From: Chloroflexota bacterium
GTDB taxonomy: Bacteria > Chloroflexota > Anaerolineae > UBA4142
Length of the DNA: 64,000 nucleotides
NCBI GenBank assembly: GCA_023381515.1
Contig: JAMCQI010000019.1
Location: 1 to 64,000 of the forward strand
Reading direction: 5' to 3'
Position 1 is the stretch's first letter; each line of letters begins with the position of its first letter. Below are positions 9,338 through 18,512 of this stretch, piece by piece. Both the position numbers and the translations under genes were made by a program. Below the pieces are notes generated by a model. It made no database searches. It was not told where the DNA came from and saw only the letters and a program-made list of their open reading frames with translations.

Positions 9338-10456
9338 ATGACGGCTACGCGGTTGGGAAGCAGTCTGGTCCCGATTGAACGGGTTGAGGTTTCCGCCTAT
9401 ACGATTCCGACCGATTTGCCGGAATCGGACGGCACGATCGCGTGGAAATCGACGACCCTCGTTGTCGTCGAGGCGACGGCGGGCGGGGTCCGCAGTCTTG
9501 GCTACGGCTACGCGGATGCGGCAACCGCCTTGCTCATTCGGGACCTCCTGGCCGGCATCGTCGTCGGACGCGATGCAATGGCGGTGCCGGGATCTTGGCA
9601 TGCCATGGTCCACGCGATCCGCAACTTGGGCCGGCCCGGCATCTGCTCGATGGCAATCGCCGCCGTAGACAATTCGCTGTGGGACCTCAAAGCGCGCTTG
9701 CTCGGCGTCCCCCTGGTGACGCTGCTCGGACCTGTCCGGGACAGCATTCCGGCCTATGGAAGCGGTGGATTTACCTCCTACACGCTCGCGCAACTCTCGA
9801 AGCAGTTTGCCGGCTGGGTGCACGAAGGCATCAAGATGGTCAAAATGAAGATCGGCCGCGATCCCGCGGACGACGTCGACCGGGTTCGCGTCGCGCGTGA
9901 CGCGATCGGACCACACGTCAAGCTTTTCGTCGACGCCAACGGCGCGTACACCTGTAAACAAGCGCTCGCTTTGGCCCGGGCCTTCACCCAATTCAACGTA
10001 TCTTGGTTCGAAGAGCCGGTCGTCGCGAGTGACCTGGAAGGACTGCACCTCATCCGGAACCGGGCGCCCGCGGGTATGGAGATCGCGGCGGGTGAATACG
10101 GCTACGATCTGGACTACTTCCGTCGGATGCTCGAGGCGGGCGCCGTCGACGTGCTCCAGGCGGATGCCACCCGCTGTGCCGGAATTACTGGATTCATGCA
10201 AGTAGGCGCGCTCTGCCAGGCTCGCTCGCTCGCGCTCTCGGCACATACCGCTCCATCGCTGCACGCGCATCCGTGCTGCGCGCTCGGCCCGGCGATTCAC
10301 GTCGAGTACTTTCACGATCACGCGCGCATCGAGCACATGCTCTTTGATGGCGCGCTGACGCCCATCGACGGTGCGCTCTATCCGGACCGGTCTCGGGCTG
10401 GCCTGGGGCTCGAACTCAAGCGCCAGGACGCTGCACGGTATGCCGTGAGCTTCTGA
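9338..10456 (+). CDS. Enolase-superfamily enzyme (mandelate racemase/muconate lactonizing type)
   Basis: A 372-residue protein starting 11 bases after the TPP enzyme. It has the catalytic KMKIG motif (KxK base), three metal ligands in DANG, WFEEP and the later GEY, a DVLQAD strand, and a SAHTAPSLHAH segment with the second catalytic base. These mark the MR subgroup that dehydrates or racemises sugar acids. Neighbouring oxidoreductases fit a sugar-acid pathway, but the substrate cannot be named from the sequence. Confidence 0.88.
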   Translation: MTATRLGSSLVPIERVEVSAYTIPTDLPESDGTIAWKSTTLVVVEATAGGVRSLGYGYADAATALLIRDLLAGIVVGRDAMAVPGSWHAMVHAIRNLGRPGICSMAIAAVDNSLWDLKARLLGVPLVTLLGPVRDSIPAYGSGGFTSYTLAQLSKQFAGWVHEGIKMVKMKIGRDPADDVDRVRVARDAIGPHVKLFVDANGAYTCKQALALARAFTQFNVSWFEEPVVASDLEGLHLIRNRAPAGMEIAAGEYGYDLDYFRRMLEAGAVDVLQADATRCAGITGFMQVGALCQARSLALSAHTAPSLHAHPCCALGPAIHVEYFHDHARIEHMLFDGALTPIDGALYPDRSRAGLGLELKRQDAARYAVSF

Positions 10457-10471
10457 TGATCGGTAGAGAAA

Positions 10472-13471
10472 ATGGCTATTGATACCGTCCAACCTCCCGC
10501 ACCGCTCACAAAGACTCCAGAGGTAACCCGACCGAGTGTTCGAGCCGCGCCCTCGTCTCTCTCCGACGAGGGCGCGCTGTTGGGCGAGTTACGTCGCCGG
10601 GTGCGGGGCGAGGTTCGCTTCGACGCGGGGAGCCGGGCGCTGTACTCGACCGATGCCTCCAACTATCGTCAGATCCCGATCGGCGTCGTGATCCCACGTG
10701 ACGTTGAGGATGTCATCACGACGGTAGAGTTGTGCCGGCAGTATGGAGCGCCGGTGCTGCCCCGCGGGGGCGGGACCAGCCTCGCCGGGCAATGCTGCAA
10801 CGTCGCCGTCGTGGTAGATTTTAGCAAGTACATGAATCGGGTGACCGCACTCGACCCCGACCGCAAGACCGCTCGCGTCGAGCCGGGCCTTGTCCTCGAC
10901 GATCTCCGCAATACCGCCGAACAGTACAATCTCACCTTCGGTCCCGATCCCGCCACACACAACCGCTGCACGCTCGGCGGCATGATCGGCAACAATTCCT
11001 GCGGCGTGCATTCCCTTTTCGCCGGAATGACGGATGAGAATGTCGAGGAGCTGGACATTGTCACGTATGACGGATTGCGGATGCGCGTCGGCAGAACGAG
11101 CGATGACGAGTTTGCGCAAATCCTGGAGCAAGGTGGGCGGCGGGCAGAGATCTATCGCCGCCTGCGCGATCTGCGTGACCGCTACGCCCCGTTGATCCGC
11201 TCGCGTTACCCGGAAATCCCCCACCGGGTTTCGGGCTATAACTTGCCGCCGCTCCTCCCCGAGAATGGCTTTGATGTGGCCCGCGCTCTGGTCGGGAGCG
11301 AGGGAACTTGCGTGACCGTGTTGGAAGCCACCGCCCGGCTCGTGAACAGTCCGCCGGGCCGCGCCCTCGTCGTCCTGGGCTATCCCGACATTTACACGGC
11401 GTGCGACCAGGTTCCCGAACTGCTGGAATACGAGCCGATTGGGTTGGAGGGTTTCGACGATTATCTCGTCGAGGATACGAGGAAAAAGGCTCTACTACCC
11501 GACGATGTGGCCCTCTTGCCAAAGGGACGTGGTTGGCTCCTCGTCGAGTTCGGAGGCAAGACCCGCCCAGAGGCTGCGGACGCCGCTCGCCATTTCGTCG
11601 ATCGTTTGAAAGCCAAGCCGCAGGGACCTGATGCCCGGCTCTTTCCAGAGCCTGATCAGCAGGCCCGCGTCTGGAGGGTGCGTGAATCCGCTCTCGGCGC
11701 CACCGCCCAGGTGCCCGGGGAGAGAGACGAATGGCCCGGCTGGGAGGATTCGGCCGTCCCACCCGACCGGGAGGGCGATTACCTAAGAGACCTGCGCCAT
11801 CTTCTGGATCGCTATCACTACCACTGCTCCTTCTATGGCCATTTCGGTCAAGGTTGTATCCACGTCCGCATCGACTTTGATCTGGAGACCAGGGAAGGTA
11901 TTGCCCGCTTCTTGTCCTTCATGAACGACGCCGCCGACCTCGTGATCCGGTACGGCGGATCGCTTTCCGGCGAGCACGGCGACGGTCAGTCCCGCGCGGA
12001 GCTCCTTCCCAAAATGTTCGGCGAGGAACTCGTCCAGGCGTTTGGTGAGTTCAAGGCCATTTGGGACCCGCAAGGAAAGATGAATCCGGGCAAAGTGGTA
12101 GACCCGTATCGTATGGATCAGAATCTCCGCCTCGGCCTCGATTACAACCCCGCCCGCCCAAAAACGCATTTCAAGTTCCCGGAAGATGAAGGCAGCTTTG
12201 CCCATGCCGCGCTCCGATGTGTCGGGGTTGGGCTGTGCCGGCGTGGGGGCGGCGGCACCATGTGCCCAAGCTATATGGTGACGCGCGAAGAAATGCATTC
12301 GACACGCGGCCGAGCTCGGCTCCTTTTCGAAATGCTCCAGGGCCAGGTGATCGGTCACGACGGCTGGCGCGACCGGCACGTCAAGGACGCACTCGACCTC
12401 TGCCTCGCCTGTAAGGGCTGCAAAGGGGATTGCCCCGTCAACGTGGATATGGCGACCTACAAAGCCGAGTTCCTGTCTCACTATTACCAGGGGCACGTCC
12501 GTCCCAGGTCGGCCTATGCTTTTGGCTTGATCTATTGGTGGTCGCGCCTTGCTTCTCCGGCGCCCCGGCTCGCGAATTTCCTGACCCAGTCTCCCTTGCT
12601 CCGCGACGCGGCCAAATGGGCTGCCGGGATGGCGCCCGAGCGTCAGATACCCGCTTTCGCTCCTGAGAATTTCAAGAGCTGGTTTCGAAGGCGCGGTGTA
12701 CGAAATCAAGGCAAACCGCAAGTGATTTTGTGGCCCGACACCTTCAACAACTATTTTCTTCCCGATACGGCCAAGGCCGCGGTCGCCGTTCTCGAAGCCG
12801 CCGGATTCCAGGTGACCGTGCCCGGTCCTTCCCTCTGCTGCGGCCGGCCGCTCTATGATTACGGTTTTCTTGACCAAGCCCAGGGGCTCTTGCGGCAGAT
12901 TCTCGGGACGCTCGGCCCTCAAATCTCCGCAGGCGTCCCCATCGTCGGACTGGAACCGAGCTGCGTCGCCGTCTTTCGGGATGAGCTCGTTGGTCTGTTT
13001 CCGAACGACGAGCACGCGCGCAGGTTGCAGCAGCAGACCTATACCCTGGGCGAGTTCCTCGAGAAAAAGGCGCGCGAGTGGCCTCTCCCCAGACTGGACC
13101 GTAAAGCTTTGCTTCACGGCCACTGCCATCAAAAGGCGATCATGAAAATGGATTCGGAGGTCGCCACCCTCTCCAAGTTGGGGGTGGACCTGACGGTCTT
13201 GGATTCGGGATGCTGCGGCATGGCGGGGTCGTTCGGTTTTGAAAAGGGGGATCATTACGATGTCTCGATCAAGGCCGGGGAACGAGTTCTTTTGCCCGCC
13301 GTCCGCCAAGCGAATGCCGAGACGCTGGTTGTTGCCGATGGGTTTAGTTGTCGGGAGCAGATCGCACAGACCACTGGCTGCCGAGCACTGCATTTGGCGC
13401 AAGTAATCGAGTTAGCCCTCCGGCACGACGCTGAGAAACACGCGCATGCGGCGGAAGAACATTCGCCTTGA
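10472..13471 (+). CDS. Fused FAD-binding and Fe-S dehydrogenase (GlcD/GlcF or D-lactate dehydrogenase type)
   Basis: A 999-residue fusion. The N-terminal half is an FAD-linked oxidase of the VAO/PCMH fold (RGGGTSLAGQ, NNSCGVHSLF, SGEHGDG). It is followed by a two-cluster ferredoxin region (the CVGVGLCRR..MCPSY segment, then CLACKGCKGDCP) and a C-terminal pair of CCG domains (SLCCGRP and DSGCCGMAGSFGFE). This joins the glycolate oxidase GlcD and GlcF functions in one chain, known from many bacteria for D-lactate, glycolate or 2-hydroxyglutarate oxidation to the quinone pool. It probably acts at the inner face of the membrane. Confidence 0.88.
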   Translation: MAIDTVQPPAPLTKTPEVTRPSVRAAPSSLSDEGALLGELRRRVRGEVRFDAGSRALYSTDASNYRQIPIGVVIPRDVEDVITTVELCRQYGAPVLPRGGGTSLAGQCCNVAVVVDFSKYMNRVTALDPDRKTARVEPGLVLDDLRNTAEQYNLTFGPDPATHNRCTLGGMIGNNSCGVHSLFAGMTDENVEELDIVTYDGLRMRVGRTSDDEFAQILEQGGRRAEIYRRLRDLRDRYAPLIRSRYPEIPHRVSGYNLPPLLPENGFDVARALVGSEGTCVTVLEATARLVNSPPGRALVVLGYPDIYTACDQVPELLEYEPIGLEGFDDYLVEDTRKKALLPDDVALLPKGRGWLLVEFGGKTRPEAADAARHFVDRLKAKPQGPDARLFPEPDQQARVWRVRESALGATAQVPGERDEWPGWEDSAVPPDREGDYLRDLRHLLDRYHYHCSFYGHFGQGCIHVRIDFDLETREGIARFLSFMNDAADLVIRYGGSLSGEHGDGQSRAELLPKMFGEELVQAFGEFKAIWDPQGKMNPGKVVDPYRMDQNLRLGLDYNPARPKTHFKFPEDEGSFAHAALRCVGVGLCRRGGGGTMCPSYMVTREEMHSTRGRARLLFEMLQGQVIGHDGWRDRHVKDALDLCLACKGCKGDCPVNVDMATYKAEFLSHYYQGHVRPRSAYAFGLIYWWSRLASPAPRLANFLTQSPLLRDAAKWAAGMAPERQIPAFAPENFKSWFRRRGVRNQGKPQVILWPDTFNNYFLPDTAKAAVAVLEAAGFQVTVPGPSLCCGRPLYDYGFLDQAQGLLRQILGTLGPQISAGVPIVGLEPSCVAVFRDELVGLFPNDEHARRLQQQTYTLGEFLEKKAREWPLPRLDRKALLHGHCHQKAIMKMDSEVATLSKLGVDLTVLDSGCCGMAGSFGFEKGDHYDVSIKAGERVLLPAVRQANAETLVVADGFSCREQIAQTTGCRALHLAQVIELALRHDAEKHAHAAEEHSP

Positions 13472-13515
13472 GAATTCATGTAAAACAAGCAAACGTGAAA
13501 AAAGCGAGGTAGACA

Positions 13516-13725
13516 ATGAAACGCCCTTCATTGGACGAAGAAACATTCTTGGAATTGGGTCTGGTGGTCTTTGCGACCGGACTCTTGACGGGCATCGCGA
13601 CTCTCTTGTATGGTCGCGCGGCCGGGACGGTGCGGCACCAGCGGGGGCATCGACAATCACCGCCAGCCGCGGGGATCATTCCGGCCGAACAACACAACAA
13701 CATCTCTACGACGGCGGCACGCTAA
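13516..13725 (+). CDS. Small single-helix membrane protein, unknown
   Basis: A 69-residue reading frame starting ATG 13516 with a weak GCGAGGTAG site. It has one hydrophobic segment (about residues 13-33, ELGLVVFATGLLTGIATLLY) and a Pro/Ala-rich tail. The stop lies one base before the start of the S41 protease gene. I see no known family; it may be a coupling or accessory peptide. Confidence 0.45.
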   Translation: MKRPSLDEETFLELGLVVFATGLLTGIATLLYGRAAGTVRHQRGHRQSPPAAGIIPAEQHNNISTTAAR

Positions 13726-13726
13726 A

Positions 13727-14968
13727 ATGCAGCTAAGACAAGTGCGCCAATTGGGAGTGTTTGGCCTGGTCCTCCTTTCTCTGTGGGTCGGTCTCGTCGC
13801 CGGCGTTCTCCTCGATCGCCGCGAGTCTCTTGTTCTGGCGCAGGCGCCGAGCCCGGCGGCGAGCGGCACGCCCGATTTCGCCTTGATGACGGAAGCGTGG
13901 AATACGATCCAGCGCGTCTATGTGGACCGGTTGGCCATCCAGACGAAACCCCTTACCTACGGCGCGATCAGTGGGATGGTGGATGCGCTCGGAGACACGG
14001 GGCACAGCACCTTTCTCAGCCCTCAGGAGGTCCAGCAGGAACGGAACTATACCAGTGGCCAATTCGAAGGCATCGGGGCGACAGTGGAAAAGCAAGGCGA
14101 CCGCGTGGTCATCGTCTCTCCCCTGGACGGCTCGCCCGCGCAGAAAGCGGGGCTCAAGCCGGGGGACATTATCGAAAAAGTGAATGGCCACGAAGTGACT
14201 GGTCAGTCGGCCGAGCAGGTCGTCTCTCAAGTGCTCGGGCCGGCGGGCACATCGGTCACGCTCACGATTCTGGACCCGAGGACTCGGGCCGCGCGTGACA
14301 TCACGATTGTGCGCGCGAGAATCCAGCTCCAGAACGTCACCTGGCAGCGTATCCCGGGCACAACTTTGGCCGATGTGCGCGTGGCGGGCTTTAGCCAGGG
14401 AGTGACGCATGATCTAAAGGTGGCTCTGGGAGAGATAAAACAGCAGCATCTGACCGGAGTCATTCTCGATATGCGCAACAACCCGGGTGGCTTGTTGGAC
14501 GAGGCTGTAGGTGTCGCCAGCCAGTTTCTTCCGAGCGGCAACGTCTTGCTCACGCGGGACGCTCAGGGCGTGATGACGCCGGTCCCCGTCAGGTCCGACG
14601 GCGTCGCAATTGATCTGCCGCTGGCCGTCCTCGTCGATAACGGAACGGCGAGTGCGGCAGAAATTGTGGCGGGCGCCCTGCAGGACGCTCGCCGCGCCAA
14701 TCTCGTCGGCGAAACCACCTACGGCACCGGGACAGTCCTGAGCGAATTCAGCCTTTCGGACGGATCGGCGCTCTTGTTGGCGACGGAAGAGTGGTTGACG
14801 CCTAAAGGACGTGTCATCTGGCACCAGGGCATCACCCCTGACCTTGTCGTCCTGATGCCGGCGACGTCCACCCTCGTGACGCCGAACGCTATTCAGGGAA
14901 TGACCGCCGCGCAAGTGGAGTCAAGTAACGACAATCAACTGCTCACCGCGGTGTACCTACTCAAATAG
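13727..14968 (+). CDS. S41 family C-terminal processing protease-like protein, catalytic lysine replaced
   Basis: A 413-residue protein with an N-terminal membrane anchor (residues 9-28), a PDZ domain (about 115-195, with GIGATVEKQGDRVVIVSP) and an S41 protease core. The start ATG 13727 is chosen because upstream sequence belongs to another frame. The nucleophile Ser 309 is present in GTASAAEI, but 25 residues later, where Prc/CtpA have the general-base Lys (FGKG), this protein has Thr 334 (YGTG). It is either inactive as a classical Ser-Lys protease or uses a different base. RBS evidence is weak; expression is probably coupled to the small gene upstream. Confidence 0.85.
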   Translation: MQLRQVRQLGVFGLVLLSLWVGLVAGVLLDRRESLVLAQAPSPAASGTPDFALMTEAWNTIQRVYVDRLAIQTKPLTYGAISGMVDALGDTGHSTFLSPQEVQQERNYTSGQFEGIGATVEKQGDRVVIVSPLDGSPAQKAGLKPGDIIEKVNGHEVTGQSAEQVVSQVLGPAGTSVTLTILDPRTRAARDITIVRARIQLQNVTWQRIPGTTLADVRVAGFSQGVTHDLKVALGEIKQQHLTGVILDMRNNPGGLLDEAVGVASQFLPSGNVLLTRDAQGVMTPVPVRSDGVAIDLPLAVLVDNGTASAAEIVAGALQDARRANLVGETTYGTGTVLSEFSLSDGSALLLATEEWLTPKGRVIWHQGITPDLVVLMPATSTLVTPNAIQGMTAAQVESSNDNQLLTAVYLLK

Positions 14969-14974
14969 ATAAGG

Positions 14975-15949
14975 ATGGGCTCCATGAGACGGCACCGATC
15001 AAGACCGGCTGGCCTCCTCGCGCGCGCGGGGCAGGAGGCGCGACTCGCACGCCAGGAAATCCGCGCAGGCCGTTTTCAGCGCAGCATGGCGATCCTGGCC
15101 GCGTTTTCCGCGATCGTCAGCGGGTTTGAGGCCTACGTGCAGCATCGCCGCGGGGCCTTTTCCCATCGGATGATGTGGACGCCCATCTTGCTCACACCCC
15201 CGATGGTGCTCGCGTCTGCCGCGGCCATCTTTAGCGCACGTGCGGCGCGTCTCCTCCTGCCCATCACCTCGGTCGCCGCGCTCGTCGACGGCGTTGTCGG
15301 ATTCTTTCTGCATCTACGCGGCATTCAGCGCATGCCCGGGGGGTTCAGGATCGGTCAGTACAACGTCGTGATGGGGCCTCCCATTTTCGCACCCCTCCTT
15401 GTCACGCTCGTCGGTATCCTCGGCCTCCTCGCCGCCTTTCTCCGCCGCGAAGAATCGCCCAGGGATCTACGATTTTCGATTTATGATTTAGGAAAGACAA
15501 AATCGACGGGGAGGGGCACTAAATCTGAAATCTTTAATCTGAAATCTGAAATTGCCATCGGTCGTTTCCAGCAAGGCATGGCGCTCGTCTCGGCGTTCCT
15601 CGGCATTCTCGCCGGCGGCGAGGCCTACTTTGAACATCTGCGCGGCAGCTACAACCAGCGCGTGATGTGGTTGCCGGTGTGGGTGACGCCACCGATGGTC
15701 GTGGCGGCGATCGGCGCGGCGAAGAGTCGCACCATTGCCCGAAATGTCCTCCCCTGGACCTCCGCCGTTACTTTTTTCACAGGCACGCTCGGTTTCCTGC
15801 TTCACCTGCGCGGCATCAAGCGGATGCCGGGCGGCGTGCACAACCTCGAGTTCAATGTGATGATGGGACCTCCGGTCTTTGCGCCGCTCCTTTTCTCGGC
15901 GGTCGGGCTGTTGGGATTCATCGCCGTCCTATTGCGGAGGAATACCTAA
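14975..15949 (+). CDS. Duplicated membrane protein with a repeat-derived linker
   Basis: A 324-residue protein made of two related halves, about residues 28-165 and 195-320. Each half contains QxxMA, a GxEAY segment, HxRG, a TPPMV helix, an FLHLRGI.RMPGG motif and a VVMGPPIFAPLL-like helix. Each half has about four membrane helices. The linker between them (about residues 167-195) is translated from a heptamer repeat at 15470-15554. The gene follows the protease by 6 bases and overlaps the next gene (TAATG), so it may be the membrane anchor of the oxidoreductase pair downstream. No family name recognised. Confidence 0.75.
   Translation: MGSMRRHRSRPAGLLARAGQEARLARQEIRAGRFQRSMAILAAFSAIVSGFEAYVQHRRGAFSHRMMWTPILLTPPMVLASAAAIFSARAARLLLPITSVAALVDGVVGFFLHLRGIQRMPGGFRIGQYNVVMGPPIFAPLLVTLVGILGLLAAFLRREESPRDLRFSIYDLGKTKSTGRGTKSEIFNLKSEIAIGRFQQGMALVSAFLGILAGGEAYFEHLRGSYNQRVMWLPVWVTPPMVVAAIGAAKSRTIARNVLPWTSAVTFFTGTLGFLLHLRGIKRMPGGVHNLEFNVMMGPPVFAPLLFSAVGLLGFIAVLLRRNT
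15470..15554 (+). repeat. Heptamer-phased repeat lying in frame inside a gene
   Basis: Two tracts with about 7-bp period: 15470-15492 (cgatttt, cgattta, tgattta) and 15521-15554 (aaatctg, aaatctt, taatctg, aaatctg). The same unit type occurs between genes at 46780-46905. Here it is translated as a linker containing KSEIFNLKSEI. Confidence 0.75.
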
Positions 15950-16551
15950 TGCCGATTCGTAATCTTTATCCCACGGCGGATATCCTGAGCCAACGCGGGC
16001 ATTGGGATGATGCCACGAGACGTGTCGTGCTCGACCGTGTCCACAACGTACCATCCTTCCAGTTCTTTAACGAACACGAGAGAGCGACGCTCGAGGCTCT
16101 CTGCGCTCGCGTCATCCCCCAAGGGCATCGTCCCCCGGAACGGCGCGTCCCCATTGCCCCCTGGATCGACCGGTACTGCGCGCAGGGCGCCGCCGAGGGT
16201 TTTCGCTTTGATGACATGCCCGACAACGCAACCGCCTGGCGCCTCGGTCTCCAGGGTCTGGACGAAACGGCCAAGGCGCTCTTTTTCGTCCATTTCGTCG
16301 ACCTGACGCCCCAGGAGCAGGACCAACTGCTTGAGAGTTTTCGGTTCAGCACGCCTCCCGGTGAGGTGTGGTTGCGGCTGTCGCCCTGGCGTTGGTGGAT
16401 CAACGTCGCCCTGCAGCAAATTACCGGCATATATTATGCCCATCCGTACGCGTGGGACGAGATCGGGTTCGGGGGCCCTGCCTACCCACGCGGCTATGCT
16501 GCGCTAAATTTCGGTGCTCCCGAACCATGGGAACCGGGAGAAGTTGGATAG
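15949..16551 (+). CDS. Gluconate 2-dehydrogenase subunit 3-like protein
   Basis: A 200-residue protein starting at ATG 15949, overlapping the previous stop. FFNEHERATLEALCARVIPQ near residue 45 is the usual opening of the subunit 3 family, the small partner of GMC-type sugar/alcohol dehydrogenases. The GMC gene follows. No twin-arginine signal is evident. The stop codon TAG 16549-16551 and the last few codons lie in a heptamer repeat, so the original C-terminus may have been altered. Confidence 0.8.
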   Translation: MPIRNLYPTADILSQRGHWDDATRRVVLDRVHNVPSFQFFNEHERATLEALCARVIPQGHRPPERRVPIAPWIDRYCAQGAAEGFRFDDMPDNATAWRLGLQGLDETAKALFFVHFVDLTPQEQDQLLESFRFSTPPGEVWLRLSPWRWWINVALQQITGIYYAHPYAWDEIGFGGPAYPRGYAALNFGAPEPWEPGEVG

Positions 16552-16635
16552 TTGGAGAGTTCGGTAGTTGTGCGGTGAGCCGACGCCGATGACCAATCCA
16601 AGAACTATGAGACTGTCCAGCTACACAACTATGCC
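16542..16635 (+). repeat. Heptamer-phased repeat (agttgga / aactatg type)
   Basis: agttgga, tagttgg, agagttc, ggtagttg at 16542-16569 and, in the opposite sense, gaactatg, agactgtc, cagctaca, caactatg at 16602-16633. It forms a loose inverted pair between the subunit 3 gene and the GMC gene and supplies the stop codon of the former. Confidence 0.6.
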
Positions 16636-16638
16636 AAT

Positions 16639-18303
16639 ATGAAACTACACGTTCACCTATCTCCGAATTGGATCCTTGACGCTGACATGCAGGAATACAA
16701 GCCGCAAGAAACCGTGGACTTTTGCATTGTCGGCACGGGCGCCGGCGGCGGCGTGCTCGCTCAGCGCCTGGCCCGCTCCGGGTTTTCGGTGGTGGCGCTC
16801 GAAGCGGGACCCTGGCATGACTCAGAGACGGATATGGTCTCCGACGAAGCGGGCTCGGGCCGCCTCTATTGGAATGACTTGCGCATCACGGGTGGAACGG
16901 ATCCGTTGGAGCTCGGCGCTAACAACTCCGGCCGAGGTGTAGGTGGAAGCACCGTTCATTATGCGGCCTTCTGCCCGCGTCTTCACGAATCCGACTTTCG
17001 GGTCAAGACCCTGGACGGCATTGCCGCCGACTGGCCCATCTCTTACGACGATCTCGAACCGTATTATGCGCAGATGGAACGCGAATACCCCGTATCGGGA
17101 CCCGCGCATTATCCATGGGGCCGGCCGCACGGCTATCCTTACGCGCCACTTCAGGCAGGGACGGCCGGGCAAAAGCTGATCGAGGGTTGTGTCAAGCTGG
17201 GCATTCCGGTCGTCGCCGGCGGCCCGGTCGCAATCCCCGCGGGCAGTTTTGGAAGACGGCCGCACTGTATCATGCGGGGCTTTTGTCTGCTGGGTTGCAA
17301 AGTCGGAGCCAAGAGCAGCATCTTCGTGAGCCACATACCCGATGCCGTGGAGCATGGGGCAGAAATCCGCACCCGCTGCATGGCCTTCGAAATCTCGGTG
17401 GATGAGGAGGGGCGCGCTACCGGCGTGTGCTATTTTCAAACGGACCAAGATGGACACGTCGTCGAAAACGAGCAGCGCGCCCGGGCGGTCATCGTGGCGG
17501 GCTATGCCATCGAGACCCCGCGGCTCCTCTTGAACAGCAAGTCGACAAGCTTTCCGGACGGTCTCGCGAATTCCAGCGGACTGGTCGGCAAGTTCCTGAT
17601 GGCACAGGCCGGGCCGGTCGTCTGGGGACGCTTTGAGGAAATGATCCGTCAATACAAAGCGCCTCCGGCCTGCGCGTGTACTGAAGAGTTTTACGAGACC
17701 GATCCGCGCAACGATTTCGCAAGGGGTTATGCGCTTCAAACGGTTGCGCCTCTACCGATCGCCATGTCACATCTGCTCACGGATCAAGACGGCCGCTTTG
17801 GCGAATCGCTGGTTCAATCCATGCAGCAGTACAATCATTATGCATGTATCGGCGTGCTCGGCGAGATTCTGCCAGACGAGCGTAACTACGTATCCCTGCA
17901 TCCCACCGAAAAAGATCACTATGGTCTTCCGGTTCCTTACGTTCACTTTAATCTCTTTGAGAATGATCGGCGCATGATGCGCGCGGGGATTGACCGGGCC
18001 CGCGCGGTCCTTGCCGCCGCCGGCGCGGTCGAGACGCATCATGTCCCCCGCTATGCCCATCTCGTCGGCACCTGCCGCATGGGTTTCACGCCTGCCGATT
18101 CAGTCATCGACCAATGGTGTCGTTCTTGGGATGTGCCCAATCTATTGGTCTGCGATGGAAGCGTGCTGCCCACCCAGGGGTCGTCGAATCCCGCATTGAC
18201 GATCTCGGCACTCGCCGCTCGCACCGCCGATTGGATCTGCCGGGCCATACCGCGCGGTGATTTGCGCGAGCGCCCGCAGCCGACAAGACAGGCTGAAGTA
18301 TGA
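16639..18303 (+). CDS. GMC family oxidoreductase (FAD sugar/alcohol dehydrogenase large subunit)
   Basis: A 554-residue flavoprotein. The N-terminal Rossmann motif is GTGAGGGVLAQRLA (about residues 32-45) with EAG ending the second strand. GRGVGGSTVHYAAF matches the GMC signature, and the C-terminal part has MGFTPADSVID and PTQGSSNPALTISALA with the usual His/Asn region. It should oxidise a sugar or sugar acid using the subunit encoded just upstream. No clear ribosome binding site precedes ATG 16639; ATG 16687 is an alternative. Confidence 0.88.
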   Translation: MKLHVHLSPNWILDADMQEYKPQETVDFCIVGTGAGGGVLAQRLARSGFSVVALEAGPWHDSETDMVSDEAGSGRLYWNDLRITGGTDPLELGANNSGRGVGGSTVHYAAFCPRLHESDFRVKTLDGIAADWPISYDDLEPYYAQMEREYPVSGPAHYPWGRPHGYPYAPLQAGTAGQKLIEGCVKLGIPVVAGGPVAIPAGSFGRRPHCIMRGFCLLGCKVGAKSSIFVSHIPDAVEHGAEIRTRCMAFEISVDEEGRATGVCYFQTDQDGHVVENEQRARAVIVAGYAIETPRLLLNSKSTSFPDGLANSSGLVGKFLMAQAGPVVWGRFEEMIRQYKAPPACACTEEFYETDPRNDFARGYALQTVAPLPIAMSHLLTDQDGRFGESLVQSMQQYNHYACIGVLGEILPDERNYVSLHPTEKDHYGLPVPYVHFNLFENDRRMMRAGIDRARAVLAAAGAVETHHVPRYAHLVGTCRMGFTPADSVIDQWCRSWDVPNLLVCDGSVLPTQGSSNPALTISALAARTADWICRAIPRGDLRERPQPTRQAEV

Positions 18304-18512
18304 TCCGCGAATGGTGGGTCAGAACGCTCGCGCGTCTTGGAGCCTTCTCAATCGAGTTCTTCGCGGACGTCGCCTGGATACGGCATTCATGGCGGCGTCC
18401 CGCGGACTCGGATTCGCGCTGGGAACAAAAGCGAGGATAGGGTCCGCGCGCCCTTCCCCTCCGTCCGCAGTTTGCCGCGACAGACTTGACAACCTAACGT
18501 TGTATACGGCAA
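18304..18512. other. Intergenic stretch without a recognisable gene
   Basis: I see no coding signal between the GMC stop and the MITE-like element. A TTGACA at 18486-18491 has no properly spaced -10 box. Confidence 0.5.

Noticed and set aside
9323..10492. Long antisense open frame opposite the enolase-superfamily gene
   Set aside because: A 389-codon antisense frame in GC-rich DNA, rich in Arg/Asp/Val with no family marks; the plus strand carries the real catalytic motifs.
11783..13402. 539-codon antisense frame opposite the FAD/Fe-S fusion
   Set aside because: Composition-driven shadow; every motif of the fused dehydrogenase is on the plus strand.
18486..18506. TTGACA near the MITE-like element as a promoter
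   Set aside because: The nearest -10-like sequence is only 11 bp away, too close for sigma70.
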